Positions 45,952-54,454 of a stretch of 64,000 bases of DNA are shown here, one piece after another; within the stretch, counting starts at the first letter, position 1; every line of letters begins with the position of its first letter. This DNA comes from Caballeronia sp. dw_19. GTDB taxonomy: Bacteria > Pseudomonadota > Gammaproteobacteria > Burkholderiales > Burkholderiaceae. The notes beneath the pieces are model-generated. The model made no database searches, was not told the origin of the DNA, and saw only the letters and a program-made list of their open reading frames with translations. Location of the stretch: contig NZ_JAAVUQ010000005.1 of the NCBI RefSeq assembly GCF_018449515.1, positions 124,001 through 188,000 of the forward strand, given 5' to 3'. Both the position numbers and the translations under genes were made by a program.

Positions 45952-47175
45952 TTAATGCGCAGCCCACTGAATCGACGAAATGTCGATACCGTCCTTATGC
46001 ATTTCCCAAAGCGGCGACAGATCGCGCAATTTCTGAATCTTGCCCTTGAGCAAGTTAATCACGTAATCCACGTCCTGCTCGGTCGTGAAGCGGCCAACCG
46101 TAAAACGGATCGAGCTGTGCGCGAGCTCGTCGTTGCGGCCAAGCGCCCGCAACACATAAGACGGTTCCAACGAAGCCGACGTACATGCCGAACCCGACGA
46201 TACCGCCACGTCCTTCACCGCCATGATCAACGATTCGCCTTCCACGAAGTTGAAGCTGATGTTGAGGTTATGCGGCACACGGGTTTCCATGTCGCCATTC
46301 ACATACACCTCTTCCATCTCCTTCAAGCCGTTGAGCAAGCGGTCACGCAACATGCGGATGCGCTCGTTTTCAACGGCCATTTCTTCGCGCGCGATCCGGA
46401 ACGCCTCGCCCATGCCGACGATCTGATGCGTGGCCAGCGTGCCCGAGCGCATACCGCGCTCGTGACCGCCGCCGTGCATTTGCGCTTCAATACGGATACG
46501 CGGCTTGCGACGCACGAACAACGCGCCGATACCCTTCGGGCCGTACGTCTTGTGCGCCGAAAACGACATCAGGTCGACCTTCTGCTTTTGCAGATCGATC
46601 TCAATCTTGCCGGTCGCTTGCGCTGCATCGACGTGAAATATGATGCCCTTTGCACGCGTGATCTCGCCGATCGCCGCCACGTCCTGGATCACGCCGATCT
46701 CGTTGTTCACGCTCATCACGGAAACCAGGATGGTGTCCGGACGGATGGCTGCCTGAAACTTGTCCAGGTCGAGCAAACCGTCGTCCTTCACATCCAGGTA
46801 GGTGACTTCGAAACCTTCGCGTTCGAGTTCACGGCAGGTATCGAGCACGGCCTTGTGCTCGGTCTTCACCGTGATGATGTGCTTGCCCTTGCTCTTGTAG
46901 AAATGCGCCGCGCCCTTGATGGCGAGGTTGTCCGATTCGGTGGCGCCCGACGTCCAGATGATTTCGCGCGGGTCACAATTGACCAGCTTCGCGACGTTCT
47001 CGCGCGCTTCCTCGACAGCCCGCTCCGCGTCCCAGCCGTATTGGTGGCTACGCGATGCCGGATTGCCGAACTGCTCGCGCAGATACGGAATCATCTTGTC
47101 CACCACGCGCGGATCGACCGGGGTCGTTGCGCTGTAGTCCATGTAAATGGGCAGGTGGGGAATGTCGTTGTTCAT
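45952..47175 (-). CDS. iscS: Cysteine desulfurase IscS
   Basis: IscS provides sulphur for Fe-S clusters and tRNA thiolation. The 407-residue PLP enzyme has the cofactor Lys in [17 protein letters not shown] (about 206-212) and the catalytic Cys in [21 protein letters not shown] (about 330). The active-site HKTYGPKG and the [24 protein letters not shown] tail are standard. It follows iscR after 88 bases. Confidence 0.96.
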   Translation of the reverse strand: MNNDIPHLPIYMDYSATTPVDPRVVDKMIPYLREQFGNPASRSHQYGWDAERAVEEARENVAKLVNCDPREIIWTSGATESDNLAIKGAAHFYKSKGKHIITVKTEHKAVLDTCRELEREGFEVTYLDVKDDGLLDLDKFQAAIRPDTILVSVMSVNNEIGVIQDVAAIGEITRAKGIIFHVDAAQATGKIEIDLQKQKVDLMSFSAHKTYGPKGIGALFVRRKPRIRIEAQMHGGGHERGMRSGTLATHQIVGMGEAFRIAREEMAVENERIRMLRDRLLNGLKEMEEVYVNGDMETRVPHNLNISFNFVEGESLIMAVKDVAVSSGSACTSASLEPSYVLRALGRNDELAHSSIRFTVGRFTTEQDVDYVINLLKGKIQKLRDLSPLWEMHKDGIDISSIQWAAH

Positions 47176-47263
47176 CAGTTGCTCCGGGGATATGACTCAA
47201 TTGGCTCGTTCAAGGCGAGACGGCCGCGTCATTGAATAGATACTCAAATAAACGCGGCAGCCG

Positions 47264-47791
47264 TCAGCCGGCCAGGTTGAAAACGGAATTCGGTCCTTTC
47301 GGCGCCACGCGCACCGGTTCCACGCCCGCCGATTCGGTACGCCGGTCGCGCAATACCGCTGGCGATCCTTCGCGTGCGCGCTGCTGGTCGACGAGATCTT
47401 TCAGCGAGACCGAGTCGAGATACTCGACCATCTTCTGATTGAGCGTAGACCAGAGTTCGTGGGTCATGCAGTGGCCGTCGTGCTGCTTGGTGCCTTCGCA
47501 AGCACCCTTGCCACCGCATTGCGTGGCGTCGATAGGCTCGTCCACCGCAATAATGATGTCTGCGACCGTGACGTTCTCGGCGCGGCGCGCAAGATTGTAT
47601 CCACCGCCCGGACCGCGCACCGACTCGACAATCTCGTGCCGGCGCAACTTGCCGAACAACTGTTCGAGATAGGACAACGAGATATGCTGGCGCTGGCTGA
47701 TTCCTGCCAGCGTCACCGGGCCCTGCTCCTGGCGTAAAGCCAGGTCGATCATCGCCGTGACGGCGAAACGGCCTTTCGTGGTGAGTCTCAT
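47264..47791 (-). CDS. iscR: Fe-S-dependent transcription regulator IscR (Rrf2 family)
   Basis: IscR with a [2Fe-2S] cluster represses the isc operon. The 175-residue protein has an N-terminal winged helix (MRLTTKGRFAVTAMIDLALR, HISLSYLEQLFGKLRR, VRGPGGGYNLAR) and cluster ligands C92, C98, C108 and H111. C98 and C108 are separated by nine residues (EGTKQHDGH), four more than in the E. coli spacing I recall. Two IscR sites lie upstream. It is the first gene of the operon. Confidence 0.95.
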   Translation of the reverse strand: MRLTTKGRFAVTAMIDLALRQEQGPVTLAGISQRQHISLSYLEQLFGKLRRHEIVESVRGPGGGYNLARRAENVTVADIIIAVDEPIDATQCGGKGACEGTKQHDGHCMTHELWSTLNQKMVEYLDSVSLKDLVDQQRAREGSPAVLRDRRTESAGVEPVRVAPKGPNSVFNLAG

Positions 47792-47820
47792 AGTTTGTAA
47801 GCTACCGGGGGCTACGGCTA

Positions 47821-47845
47821 ATACTGGATGATTTTGGTCAAGTAT
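47821..47845 (-). promoter_or_regulatory. IscR type-1-like binding site, proximal copy
   Basis: On the minus strand the 25-mer starts ATACTTGACC and ends CCAGTAT; it matches 21 of 25 positions of the E. coli type-1 consensus I recall (ATASYYGACT... palindrome). It overlaps the -10 region of the iscR promoter. Confidence 0.75.
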
Positions 47846-47868
47846 AAATAGCCTACGGATTTAGTCAA
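47841..47868 (-). promoter_or_regulatory. iscR promoter
   Basis: On the minus strand, TTGACT (47863-47868) and TATACT (47841-47846) are 16 bases apart, a strong sigma-70 promoter. Both hexamers are inside IscR-like sites, so bound IscR would block polymerase. Confidence 0.85.
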
Positions 47869-47872
47869 GTAT
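47848..47872 (-). promoter_or_regulatory. IscR type-1-like binding site, distal copy
   Basis: On the minus strand the 25-mer starts ATACTTGACT and ends GGCTAT; it matches 23 of 25 positions of the same consensus. It contains the -35 TTGACT and is two bases from the proximal site. Confidence 0.8.
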
Positions 47873-47940
47873 CTACAGGCATTTTCTTAGGAATTTGCTG
47901 AGAATATTGCACCGATTGAAACCTGCTTCCGGGGCCGCGA

Positions 47941-48423
47941 TCAGACCACCAACTGTGTGCGAAGCGCTCGCAGCAAGCCTTCGCAGGCATCCTCGCACTG
48001 ATCGAGCACGCGCTCGAAGCCTTCGTCGCCGCCAAAATACGGGTCGACGACCACACGGCTGTCGTCACGGGTCGCGAACTCCATCAGCAACCGGATCTTG
48101 TCGCGATACTCCGCCGGACACGCTTCGGTCAGCGCGGCGGCGTTGGCGTCGTCCATCGCGATAAGCAGATCGAACCGCGCGAAATCTTCGGGGCTGACCT
48201 GCCGGCCGCGCAACGGTGACAAGTCGTAACCCCGTTTCCGGGCAGCGCGCTGTGCGCGTTCGTCGGGCGGCTGGCCGATATGCCAATCGCCGGTACCGGC
48301 GGAATCCACTACGATCTTGTCAGATAGCCTCGCACGTCCCACCTGATGCAACATCACCGCTTCGGCGCTCGGCGAACGGCAGATATTGCCCAGGCACACG
48401 AAACAGACGGCGATAGTGGTCAT
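47941..48423 (-). CDS. Low-molecular-weight protein-tyrosine phosphatase
   Basis: The 160-residue enzyme has the P-loop C10-X5-R16 (VCLGNICRSPS) and the aspartate loop DPYFGG (D-P-Y). It is preceded by an open frame with no family similarity; the ATG at 48423 gives MTTIAVCFVCLG. It lies upstream of iscR, separated by the iscR promoter. Such enzymes often act on exopolysaccharide kinases; here the partner is unknown. Confidence 0.9.
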   Translation of the reverse strand: MTTIAVCFVCLGNICRSPSAEAVMLHQVGRARLSDKIVVDSAGTGDWHIGQPPDERAQRAARKRGYDLSPLRGRQVSPEDFARFDLLIAMDDANAAALTEACPAEYRDKIRLLMEFATRDDSRVVVDPYFGGDEGFERVLDQCEDACEGLLRALRTQLVV

Positions 48424-48575
48424 CAGATTCCAGGCATCGTTTGGCTTGAGCGCGATTTGCAATTCGGCTGCCCCGGGCCGACCGGACGGGTCCGCGCGAA
48501 GCAGTCCCGAATTATACAAAAGACGGCGTTTGCACGCCCGAGCGGACTCCCCGCAGCCCTAACAGTCGCCCCTGC

Positions 48576-48818
48576 TCAGAACGTCCCCGAAACAGCCGTA
48601 ACCGACGTCCCGTTAGCCGGTCGATATCCATTGCCGGCGTTATCGGACTCGACAAGTCCCAGTGAAATCGCACGCGCGAATTCCGCACTGACACTTGCGG
48701 CGCTTTGCGGATGGGGCGCTGCAGCCCCGGCAATCGGGTGGATCGCATGGCAGTAGCCGGCGAGTGCGAGTGGTACGAGCATCGCAATGGGCCAGTAGGT
48801 CGATATTGTCTTTTTCAT
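48576..48818 (-). CDS. Small exported hypothetical protein
   Basis: This 80-residue protein has a signal peptide (MKKTISTYWPIAMLVPLALAGYCHA), so it is probably secreted to the periplasm. The mature part is Ala/Pro/Ser-rich with no known motif (SAEFARAISLGLVESDNAGNGYRPANG). AGAAGGGG is placed seven bases before the ATG at 48818. Its function is unknown, and no neighbour gives a clue. Confidence 0.65.
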   Translation of the reverse strand: MKKTISTYWPIAMLVPLALAGYCHAIHPIAGAAAPHPQSAASVSAEFARAISLGLVESDNAGNGYRPANGTSVTAVSGTF

Positions 48819-49097
48819 TTTCAAACCCCTTCTCAGGTCCTGTGGGCTGACGGGCCCACTTCCAGACAATGAGATTTTAAGGGTTTGCACTTATCCCATA
48901 AAGATGCCCCAGCACAAAGCATTGTTGCAGTCCTGTCAACAGCGTATGACATGTCGGCGTTGTGTTTGGTGGTTCATGAGCAATTCCTGCCACTGTCACT
49001 CTGTCACTGCGGAGATAAAACTTTACAAACTTCTTGCGATATCCTCTCCGCGAAACTGTCAGATACGGTAATTAGTTTAAGGAACGTCTTTCCGCTC

Positions 49098-49658
49098 ATG
49101 ATGAAACTCACAGTTACAAGCCTGATCCTCGCTTCGTCCGCCTTGGTCGCCGGCTGCGCCGTCTACCCGGACGGCACGCCCGCTTACGCGACAGGCGGCG
49201 GTTATTCCGCATATCCCGCTTACCCGGGCTCTCCGCCTCCCCCGCCCGGCTACGAAGCCGGTGACGGTTACGGTTATGGCTATGGCGCACCGGTCGTGCA
49301 GTCGGGCGTGATCATCAATGGGGGCGGCGGATACTACGGCGGCCCCGGCCCGCGCTATTGGAACGACGGTCCCGGTTATCGCCGCCCGCCTCCTCAGGGT
49401 GGCCGGGACGATCGGGGCGGCGACCGTGGTAACCGGGGCGGTAACCGAGGAGACAACGGCGGCGGTGACCGGGGCGGTCATGGCGGGCCGCAAGCGGGTG
49501 GACCGCAAGGAGGCAGGCCGCAGCCGCAAGCGGGCAATCCGGGCCGGCCGGCGCCAACACCCGCACCGCAGGCGCAGCAGTCACGCGGATCTACGCCGTA
49601 TGTCGGCCGCTCTCTCTGGGGTAAGCAGCCGGCGCAACAACCCGAGCATAACCACTAG
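49098..49658 (+). CDS. Gly-rich lipoprotein
   Basis: This 186-residue lipoprotein has a lipobox (LVAGC) and a low-complexity mature part: Tyr/Pro/Gly-rich (GGGYSAYPAYPGSPPPPPGY), then Gly/Arg/Asp repeats (GGDRGNRGGNRGDNGGGDRGG) and Gln/Pro-rich sequence. The short conserved end (STPYVGRSLWGKQ) suggests a family but I cannot name it. Two ATG codons are adjacent at 49098 and 49101. A terminator follows. Confidence 0.8.
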   Translation: MMKLTVTSLILASSALVAGCAVYPDGTPAYATGGGYSAYPAYPGSPPPPPGYEAGDGYGYGYGAPVVQSGVIINGGGGYYGGPGPRYWNDGPGYRRPPPQGGRDDRGGDRGNRGGNRGDNGGGDRGGHGGPQAGGPQGGRPQPQAGNPGRPAPTPAPQAQQSRGSTPYVGRSLWGKQPAQQPEHNH

Positions 49659-49683
49659 GGCCTTTGCTCCCCTGACTTGCAGA

Positions 49684-49724
49684 CAAAGCCGCCCGAAGCC
49701 TTTTCAGGTTCCGGGCGGCTTTTC
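49684..49724 (+). terminator. Rho-independent terminator after the Gly-rich lipoprotein
   Basis: CAAAGCCGCCCG and CGGGCGGCTTTTC form the stem around a 15-base loop, followed by a T-rich run. Confidence 0.8.
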
Positions 49725-49842
49725 TTTTTATCTGCAGAAAATCTGGCATGTGGCGGCTATCGTGCCGCTGAGCCTTTCGCACTTTTCACAATACGAGATA
49801 CAATCATTATTCCGCTGTTTGACGTATCAACTGATTTTCTCC

Positions 49843-50640
49843 ATGAGCGATACGAACCCGGAATCCCGAACGTCCATACAGGTGATCGAGCGCATGATGC
49901 GCCTGCTCGACGCGCTCGCCGCGCACACCGATCCCGTCAGCCTGAAAGAACTCTCGCAGAGCACGTCGCTGCATCCGTCCACCGCGCATCGCATCCTGAA
50001 TGACATGGTGACGTGCCGTCTGGTCGATCGATCGGACCCCGGCACGTATCGGCTTGGCATGCGCTTGCTCGAGCTCGGCAATCTGGTCAAGGCGCGGCTC
50101 TCGGTGCGCGAAGCCGCGATGCCGCCCATGCGCGAATTGCATCGGCAGACAGGCCAGACGGTCAATCTCTCGGTCCGCCAGGGCGATGAGATCGTCTATA
50201 TAGAACGGGCTTATTCCGAACGCTCCGGCATGCAGGTCGTGCGCGCGATCGGCGGCCGTGCACCGCTGCATCTGACGTCGGTGGGGAAACTCTTTCTCGC
50301 GGCCGACGAATCCGCCCGCGTGCGCGCGTACGCCACGCGAACCGGCCTCTCCGGCCACACGCAGAACAGCATTACGGATATCGGCAAGCTCGAGCGCGAA
50401 TTGTCCTTCGTGCGCAGCCAGGCGTGCGCCCGCGATAACGAGGAGCTGGAACTGGGGGTTCGCTGCATCGCCGCCGGCATCTACGACGATACGGGGCGGC
50501 TTGTCGCCGGCCTGTCGCTTTCGGCGCCTGCGGATCGGCTGCAAGACTCATGGCTGAATCAACTGAGCGGCACCGCGCTAGAGATTTCGCGCTCGCTTGG
50601 ATATCGTCCGGAAGCTACCGCGGATTCACAGCAGCGCTGA
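49843..50640 (+). CDS. IclR-family transcription regulator
   Basis: This 265-residue regulator has an N-terminal winged helix (IQVIERMMRLLDALAAHTDPVSLKELSQSTSLHPSTAHRILNDMV, about 12-56) and a C-terminal effector domain (ELELGVRCIAAGIYDDTGRLVAGLSLSAP). A possible promoter has TACAAT at 49799-49804 and TTCGCA 17 bases upstream. No metabolic operon adjoins it, so its target is unknown. It ends at a strong terminator. Confidence 0.9.
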   Translation: MSDTNPESRTSIQVIERMMRLLDALAAHTDPVSLKELSQSTSLHPSTAHRILNDMVTCRLVDRSDPGTYRLGMRLLELGNLVKARLSVREAAMPPMRELHRQTGQTVNLSVRQGDEIVYIERAYSERSGMQVVRAIGGRAPLHLTSVGKLFLAADESARVRAYATRTGLSGHTQNSITDIGKLERELSFVRSQACARDNEELELGVRCIAAGIYDDTGRLVAGLSLSAPADRLQDSWLNQLSGTALEISRSLGYRPEATADSQQR

Positions 50641-50686
50641 TATTTTCCGTGCGAGTACGAAAGATTCGAAACATTCGTAGTCGATA

Positions 50687-50724
50687 AAAAAACCGGCCTG
50701 ATCGTTCGATCAGGCCGGTTTTTT
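50687..50724. terminator. Bidirectional terminator between the IclR gene and the PBP7 homologue
   Basis: AAAAAACCGGCCTGATCG and CGATCAGGCCGGTTTTTT are perfect complements around TT, serving two converging genes. Confidence 0.93.
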
Positions 50725-50744
50725 AACGTCGAGACTCAAACGAT

Positions 50745-51944
50745 TCAGGTACCACCGCCGCCTGCATCGGCGCTGGTGATATGCGGCTCGCCAGCGGTCT
50801 CCAGGAAACCGCGCAAACGGCCGGCATCGGCGAAACGCGAATATTTGCCTGATGAGTCCAGCAAGACCATCACGACCGGACGGCCATGAATGGTCGTCTG
50901 CATCACCATGCATTCGCCTGCTTCGTTAATGAAACCGGTCTTCTGCAAGCCGATGTCCCAACTCGGATTCCGGATCAGCGCATTCGTGCTGTTGTAGGCC
51001 AGATTGCGCTTGCCGGTAAACACGTCGTAGCTGCGATCGGTCGAGAACTTGCGAATCAACGGATATTGATACGCCGCGTTCACCATCTTCACGAGATCGC
51101 GGGCGCTCGAAACGTTCTGGCTCGTCAATCCGGTCGAATTCTCGAAGTGCGTGTCGGTCATGCCGAGCATCTTCGCTTTGGCGTTCATTGCAGCGATAAA
51201 ACCAGGACGCCCATTCGGGTAGTAACGCGACAACGCCGCGGCCGCCCGATTTTCCGATGCCATCAGCGCGATATGCAGCATGTCTTCGCGGTTGAGCTCA
51301 GAGCCGACCGAAAGACGCGAACCCGTGAATTTCTCGTAGTCGCGATCTTCGTCCGTCACCGTGATTTCTTCGGTCAGCGGCGCCTTGGAGTCGAGCACGA
51401 CCATGGCCGTCATCAGCTTCGAAATTGAAGCAATAGGCACGACGGCGCGCGAGTTTTTATCGAAGAGTGTTTCTGCTGTGTTCTGGTCCACCACGTACGC
51501 GACGCTTGAGCGCAACGCAAGGCTGTCCGGCGTATCGTGCAGGCCGAACGCCTGGCCAACGGTAGGCGGACGCGGCTGGAACGCCACCGAACGCACCGCG
51601 GCACGGCGGCCGTGCGCGTCCATCCGGTAACTTACGCGATGCCGCCGCGTGGCGCGGGGCGTCTCGTCATCCTGTACCGCAGCGGCTTGAGCGACCTTCA
51701 CACCCTTCGCCGCCTTGGCATTGCGCGCAGCGACTTTCGACGACTTGGCAGTTTTAGCTTGCGGCGCAGCGACTGCGCCTTTGGCCAGCTTCTTGGTGGA
51801 TTTCGAGGTTGGGGTCTTGGCAAAAGCGTCGACCGGTGCAGCCGCGAAAGACGTCGCGAGCGCCACCGACACGGCAACCGACAGTGCAGTGCGGACTGCA
51901 ACGCCGTGGATCACCCTGAGCGACGAAAACATTTCGGTTTTCAT
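50745..51944 (-). CDS. pbpG: D-alanyl-D-alanine endopeptidase (PBP7/PbpG family)
   Basis: This 399-residue periplasmic serine peptidase cleaves cross-links of peptidoglycan. A signal peptide (LSVAVSVALATSFAAAPVDAFA) precedes a Lys/Ala-rich linker (about 45-95). The active-site SISK (S173-X-X-K176), SEN and KTG motifs are all present. The linker is longer than in E. coli PBP7. The ATG at 51944 gives MKTEMFSSLRVIHGVAV; the frame is open upstream. Confidence 0.9.
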   Translation of the reverse strand: MKTEMFSSLRVIHGVAVRTALSVAVSVALATSFAAAPVDAFAKTPTSKSTKKLAKGAVAAPQAKTAKSSKVAARNAKAAKGVKVAQAAAVQDDETPRATRRHRVSYRMDAHGRRAAVRSVAFQPRPPTVGQAFGLHDTPDSLALRSSVAYVVDQNTAETLFDKNSRAVVPIASISKLMTAMVVLDSKAPLTEEITVTDEDRDYEKFTGSRLSVGSELNREDMLHIALMASENRAAAALSRYYPNGRPGFIAAMNAKAKMLGMTDTHFENSTGLTSQNVSSARDLVKMVNAAYQYPLIRKFSTDRSYDVFTGKRNLAYNSTNALIRNPSWDIGLQKTGFINEAGECMVMQTTIHGRPVVMVLLDSSGKYSRFADAGRLRGFLETAGEPHITSADAGGGGT

Positions 51945-52398
51945 TAGTGTTCTGTTCTGGACCGGCGAGAGAGTGTCGCCAGTGTAGTAAAGCTTCGAAA
52001 AATTAGCAATATTAAGCACTTATCCGCGCTACTTAAACCGGTTTGTAAGACGCGATTTATCGGAGCGAACAAATTCTGAGTTCCGATCGTAAAAAATCAT
52101 CGCCGATGGCGCAATCGTTTTGACCGCCATACGCCATTGCCAGACATGGGCTATCAGCTTCATATCGGCAATAGTTTGTAAAACTTGAGGGAGATTTTTG
52201 ATCTTGCCCTCAAGGCAAAAATTTCACTGATAGTGTGGACGGCGACAGGAAACGAAGCTTTTCGGCAAGACATGCCGGTTCTCAACGGCATTTCGACCGC
52301 TATCGAAAGTTTTTGTTCATACAAACTTTGACGATGTTGATCGATCTCGAATGTTAACGTCGCGTTAACACATTTGGTTTACTGAGTTTCAAACCGTT
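51945..52398. other. Long A/T-rich intergenic region upstream of pbpG
   Basis: I see no ORF with support. It holds two perfect small inverted repeats: TGTTAACG/CGTTAACA (52352-52370, three-base gap) near the stop of the deacetylase-like gene, and CTTGAGGG/CCCTCAAG (52184-52214). It presumably includes the pbpG promoter, and could code for a small RNA. Confidence 0.55.
52352..52370. promoter_or_regulatory. Perfect inverted repeat TGTTAACG-TCG-CGTTAACA
   Basis: Symmetry extends by AA/TT flanks (AATG...CATT with one mismatch). It lacks a T tail, so it reads as a protein-binding site rather than a terminator. No regulator is assigned. Confidence 0.45.
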
Positions 52399-53358
52399 TC
52401 AAATGAAATTTACCGGGCGCAGTGTATCGGGTGCGCCTGAATCGTGCAGGGCGCCAAACGCGACGGCAGCAAGCTGAACGGTCTGGAGATGGATGTCGAC
52501 GGTGACGTCGATATCGCGGCCGTAACCACCGGCCATTGTGATTGCCACGGGGATATCCCGCCCGGACGCGGCGGTGAACACGAGGGAATCGCGCCTGGCC
52601 AGGCCATCGACACTCAGTGCGAGCCGCCCCAACCGGTCATCGACGTGCGGGTCGGCGCCGGCGAGATAAATAAGCATGGCGGGTTCAAAGCGCTCGAACA
52701 TCGTCGATAAAGCGCCGGAAAGCGCTTCCACATACGCGTCGTCCCCGCAGCCGTCGGGCAGCGCGATGTCGAGATCGCCGATCTCCTTGCTGAACGGATA
52801 ATTCGACGTGCCGTGCAGCGACAGCGTGAAAACGCTCGGATCGTCCTGGAAGATGGCGGCGGTTCCGTTGCCCTGGTGTACGTCGAGATCGACGATCGCT
52901 ATGTGCGGCGTGGGCTCGCCGCGCTCCCGCGCCTCGGCCTGTAGCGCCCGGGCCGCAACGGCCGCGTCGTTGAACACGCAGAATCCTGCGCCGTGTGACG
53001 CGTATGAATGATGCGTGCCCCCGGCCAGATTCACCCCGAAACCACCCTCCCGGGCAGCGTGACACGCAGCGATTGTCGCCCCCACGGAGCGCCGGGAACG
53101 CTCCACCATTTCAGGCGACCACGGAAAACCAATCTCCCGCTGCTCGCGGGCGTCCAACGCTCCGGTCGCCACCCGCTCGATGTAATCACCCGCGTGAACA
53201 CGCGCCAGCTCGAAATCGGCTGCGATCGGCGCTTCACGCAACTCGACATTCGGCAGTTCGGCCTGCACACGCTCACGCAAAAGGTAATATTTCTGCATGG
53301 GAAACCGATGGCCGGCCGGTAGCGGCAAGACGAATCGATCGCTATAAAAGGCTTTCAT
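52399..53358 (-). CDS. Histone deacetylase family protein
   Basis: This 319-residue zinc-dependent deacetylase of the class II/IV acetoin utilisation-like group has GGTHHSYASHGAGFCVFND (active-site His pair), the zinc ligands in VDLDVHQGNGTA and a second Asp in YLAGADPHVDD, and AGGYGRDIDVT near the end. It may deacetylate polyamines or proteins; the substrate is not readable. The ATG at 53358 gives MKAFYSDRFVLPLPAGHRFPM; the upstream open frame is weaker. Confidence 0.88.
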   Translation of the reverse strand: MKAFYSDRFVLPLPAGHRFPMQKYYLLRERVQAELPNVELREAPIAADFELARVHAGDYIERVATGALDAREQREIGFPWSPEMVERSRRSVGATIAACHAAREGGFGVNLAGGTHHSYASHGAGFCVFNDAAVAARALQAEARERGEPTPHIAIVDLDVHQGNGTAAIFQDDPSVFTLSLHGTSNYPFSKEIGDLDIALPDGCGDDAYVEALSGALSTMFERFEPAMLIYLAGADPHVDDRLGRLALSVDGLARRDSLVFTAASGRDIPVAITMAGGYGRDIDVTVDIHLQTVQLAAVAFGALHDSGAPDTLRPVNFI

Positions 53359-53676
53359 TCGAAACAAAATTCCACTTTTCCAGAACTGAGATCAGTGTAC
53401 CGGCAGCATTTGCGTCCTCCGCCCCAAGCTGGTGCAGCGCATCTCGAAATGTAGTTCCACTACAGAGTTCTCCACTCGTAAGCCATTGTTTAATAAGCAA
53501 TCGTACGATGTTGCGGCGCACAAAAAGATACTTGACATCTTTAGGAATATCCCTAGAATAGGTTCCATGTTGCGACGCACCAATGGCTGTTCGCCTCATA
53601 CGGTTTCCGGATTTCCGGTCGCCGCCAAAACCCACGACCCGCGCTGATGATGGGTCGACACTTTCAGGAGCGTGAC
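53359..53676. other. Divergent intergenic region between the deacetylase-like gene and the phasin
   Basis: It contains the phasin promoter at 53532-53559 and presumably the leftward promoter. The leader of the phasin is about 115 nt. I see no ORF. Confidence 0.55.
53532..53559 (+). promoter_or_regulatory. Phasin promoter
   Basis: TTGACA (53532-53537) and TAGAAT (53554-53559) are 16 bases apart, a near-consensus sigma-70 promoter, fitting an abundant protein. Confidence 0.8.
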
Positions 53677-54249
53677 ATGACCCTTTTGACCCCGGAACAA
53701 ATCGCCGCTGCAAACAAAGCTCAATTCGACACCCTCTTCGGCCTGACGAACAAGGCATTTGAAGGTCTGGAAAAGCTGCTTGAGTTGAACCTGCAAGTTG
53801 TGAAGTCGACGCTGGCTGAAAGCCAGGAAAACGCGCAACGCGTGTTGTCGGTGAAGGACGCGCAAGAACTGCTCGCACTGCAAGCCAGCCTGGCTCAGCC
53901 GGTCGCGGAAAAGGCGCTGTCGTATGGCCGTCACCTGTATGAAATTGCATCGTCGACGCAAGCTGAATTTGCCCGTGTTGCCGAAGAGCAGTACGAAGAC
54001 CAGAACCGCAAGGTGCAAACGCTCGTAGAAAACGTCGCGAAGAACGCACCGGCAGGTTCGGAAACGGCTGTCGCCGTGATGAAGTCGGCCATCACTGCCG
54101 CCAACACCACGTACGAAACGATCCACAAGGCAAGCAAGCAAGCTGTCGAGATCGCGGAAAGCAACTTCAACGCAGCCGCTACGGCCGCTACGAAGGCTGC
54201 ATCGCAAGCTACGGCTCAAGCTTCGCGTGCTACCAAGAAAGCGGTCTGA
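53677..54249 (+). CDS. phaP: Phasin (PHB granule-associated protein)
   Basis: PhaP coats polyhydroxybutyrate granules. The 190-residue protein is helical, low in Cys and Pro, with [40 protein letters not shown] and an Ala/Thr/Lys-rich tail ([24 protein letters not shown]). AGGAG is seven bases before the ATG at 53677. It has its own strong promoter and a terminator. Confidence 0.93.
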   Translation: MTLLTPEQIAAANKAQFDTLFGLTNKAFEGLEKLLELNLQVVKSTLAESQENAQRVLSVKDAQELLALQASLAQPVAEKALSYGRHLYEIASSTQAEFARVAEEQYEDQNRKVQTLVENVAKNAPAGSETAVAVMKSAITAANTTYETIHKASKQAVEIAESNFNAAATAATKAASQATAQASRATKKAV

Positions 54250-54315
54250 GCGAATTCATTCGCCGCGGTGGCGCCGGGAACTCCGGTGCGGCCACGAGAC
54301 GGTCAGGCTGAATAG

Positions 54316-54351
54316 AAAACCGTTCCAACGAAAGTTGGGGCGGTTTTTTTT
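54316..54351 (+). terminator. Rho-independent terminator after the phasin
   Basis: AAAACCGTTCCAAC, tetraloop GAAA, GTTGGGGCGGTTTTTTTT, with two T-G wobbles in the stem. Confidence 0.88.
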
Positions 54352-54398
54352 CGCCCTCTGTCACCCCAAGGGAATGTCGCGTACAGCGCAAAGGCCCA

Positions 54399-54432
54399 AA
54401 AAAAACGGCGCGTTCCTGACAGGACGCGCCGC
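54399..54432 (-). terminator. Rho-independent terminator after lpdA
   Basis: On the minus strand CGGCGCGTCCT and AGGAACGCGCCG pair with one bulge, followed by a T run. Confidence 0.8.
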
Positions 54433-54454
54433 TCTTTAACCAGCCAACCGCGCC

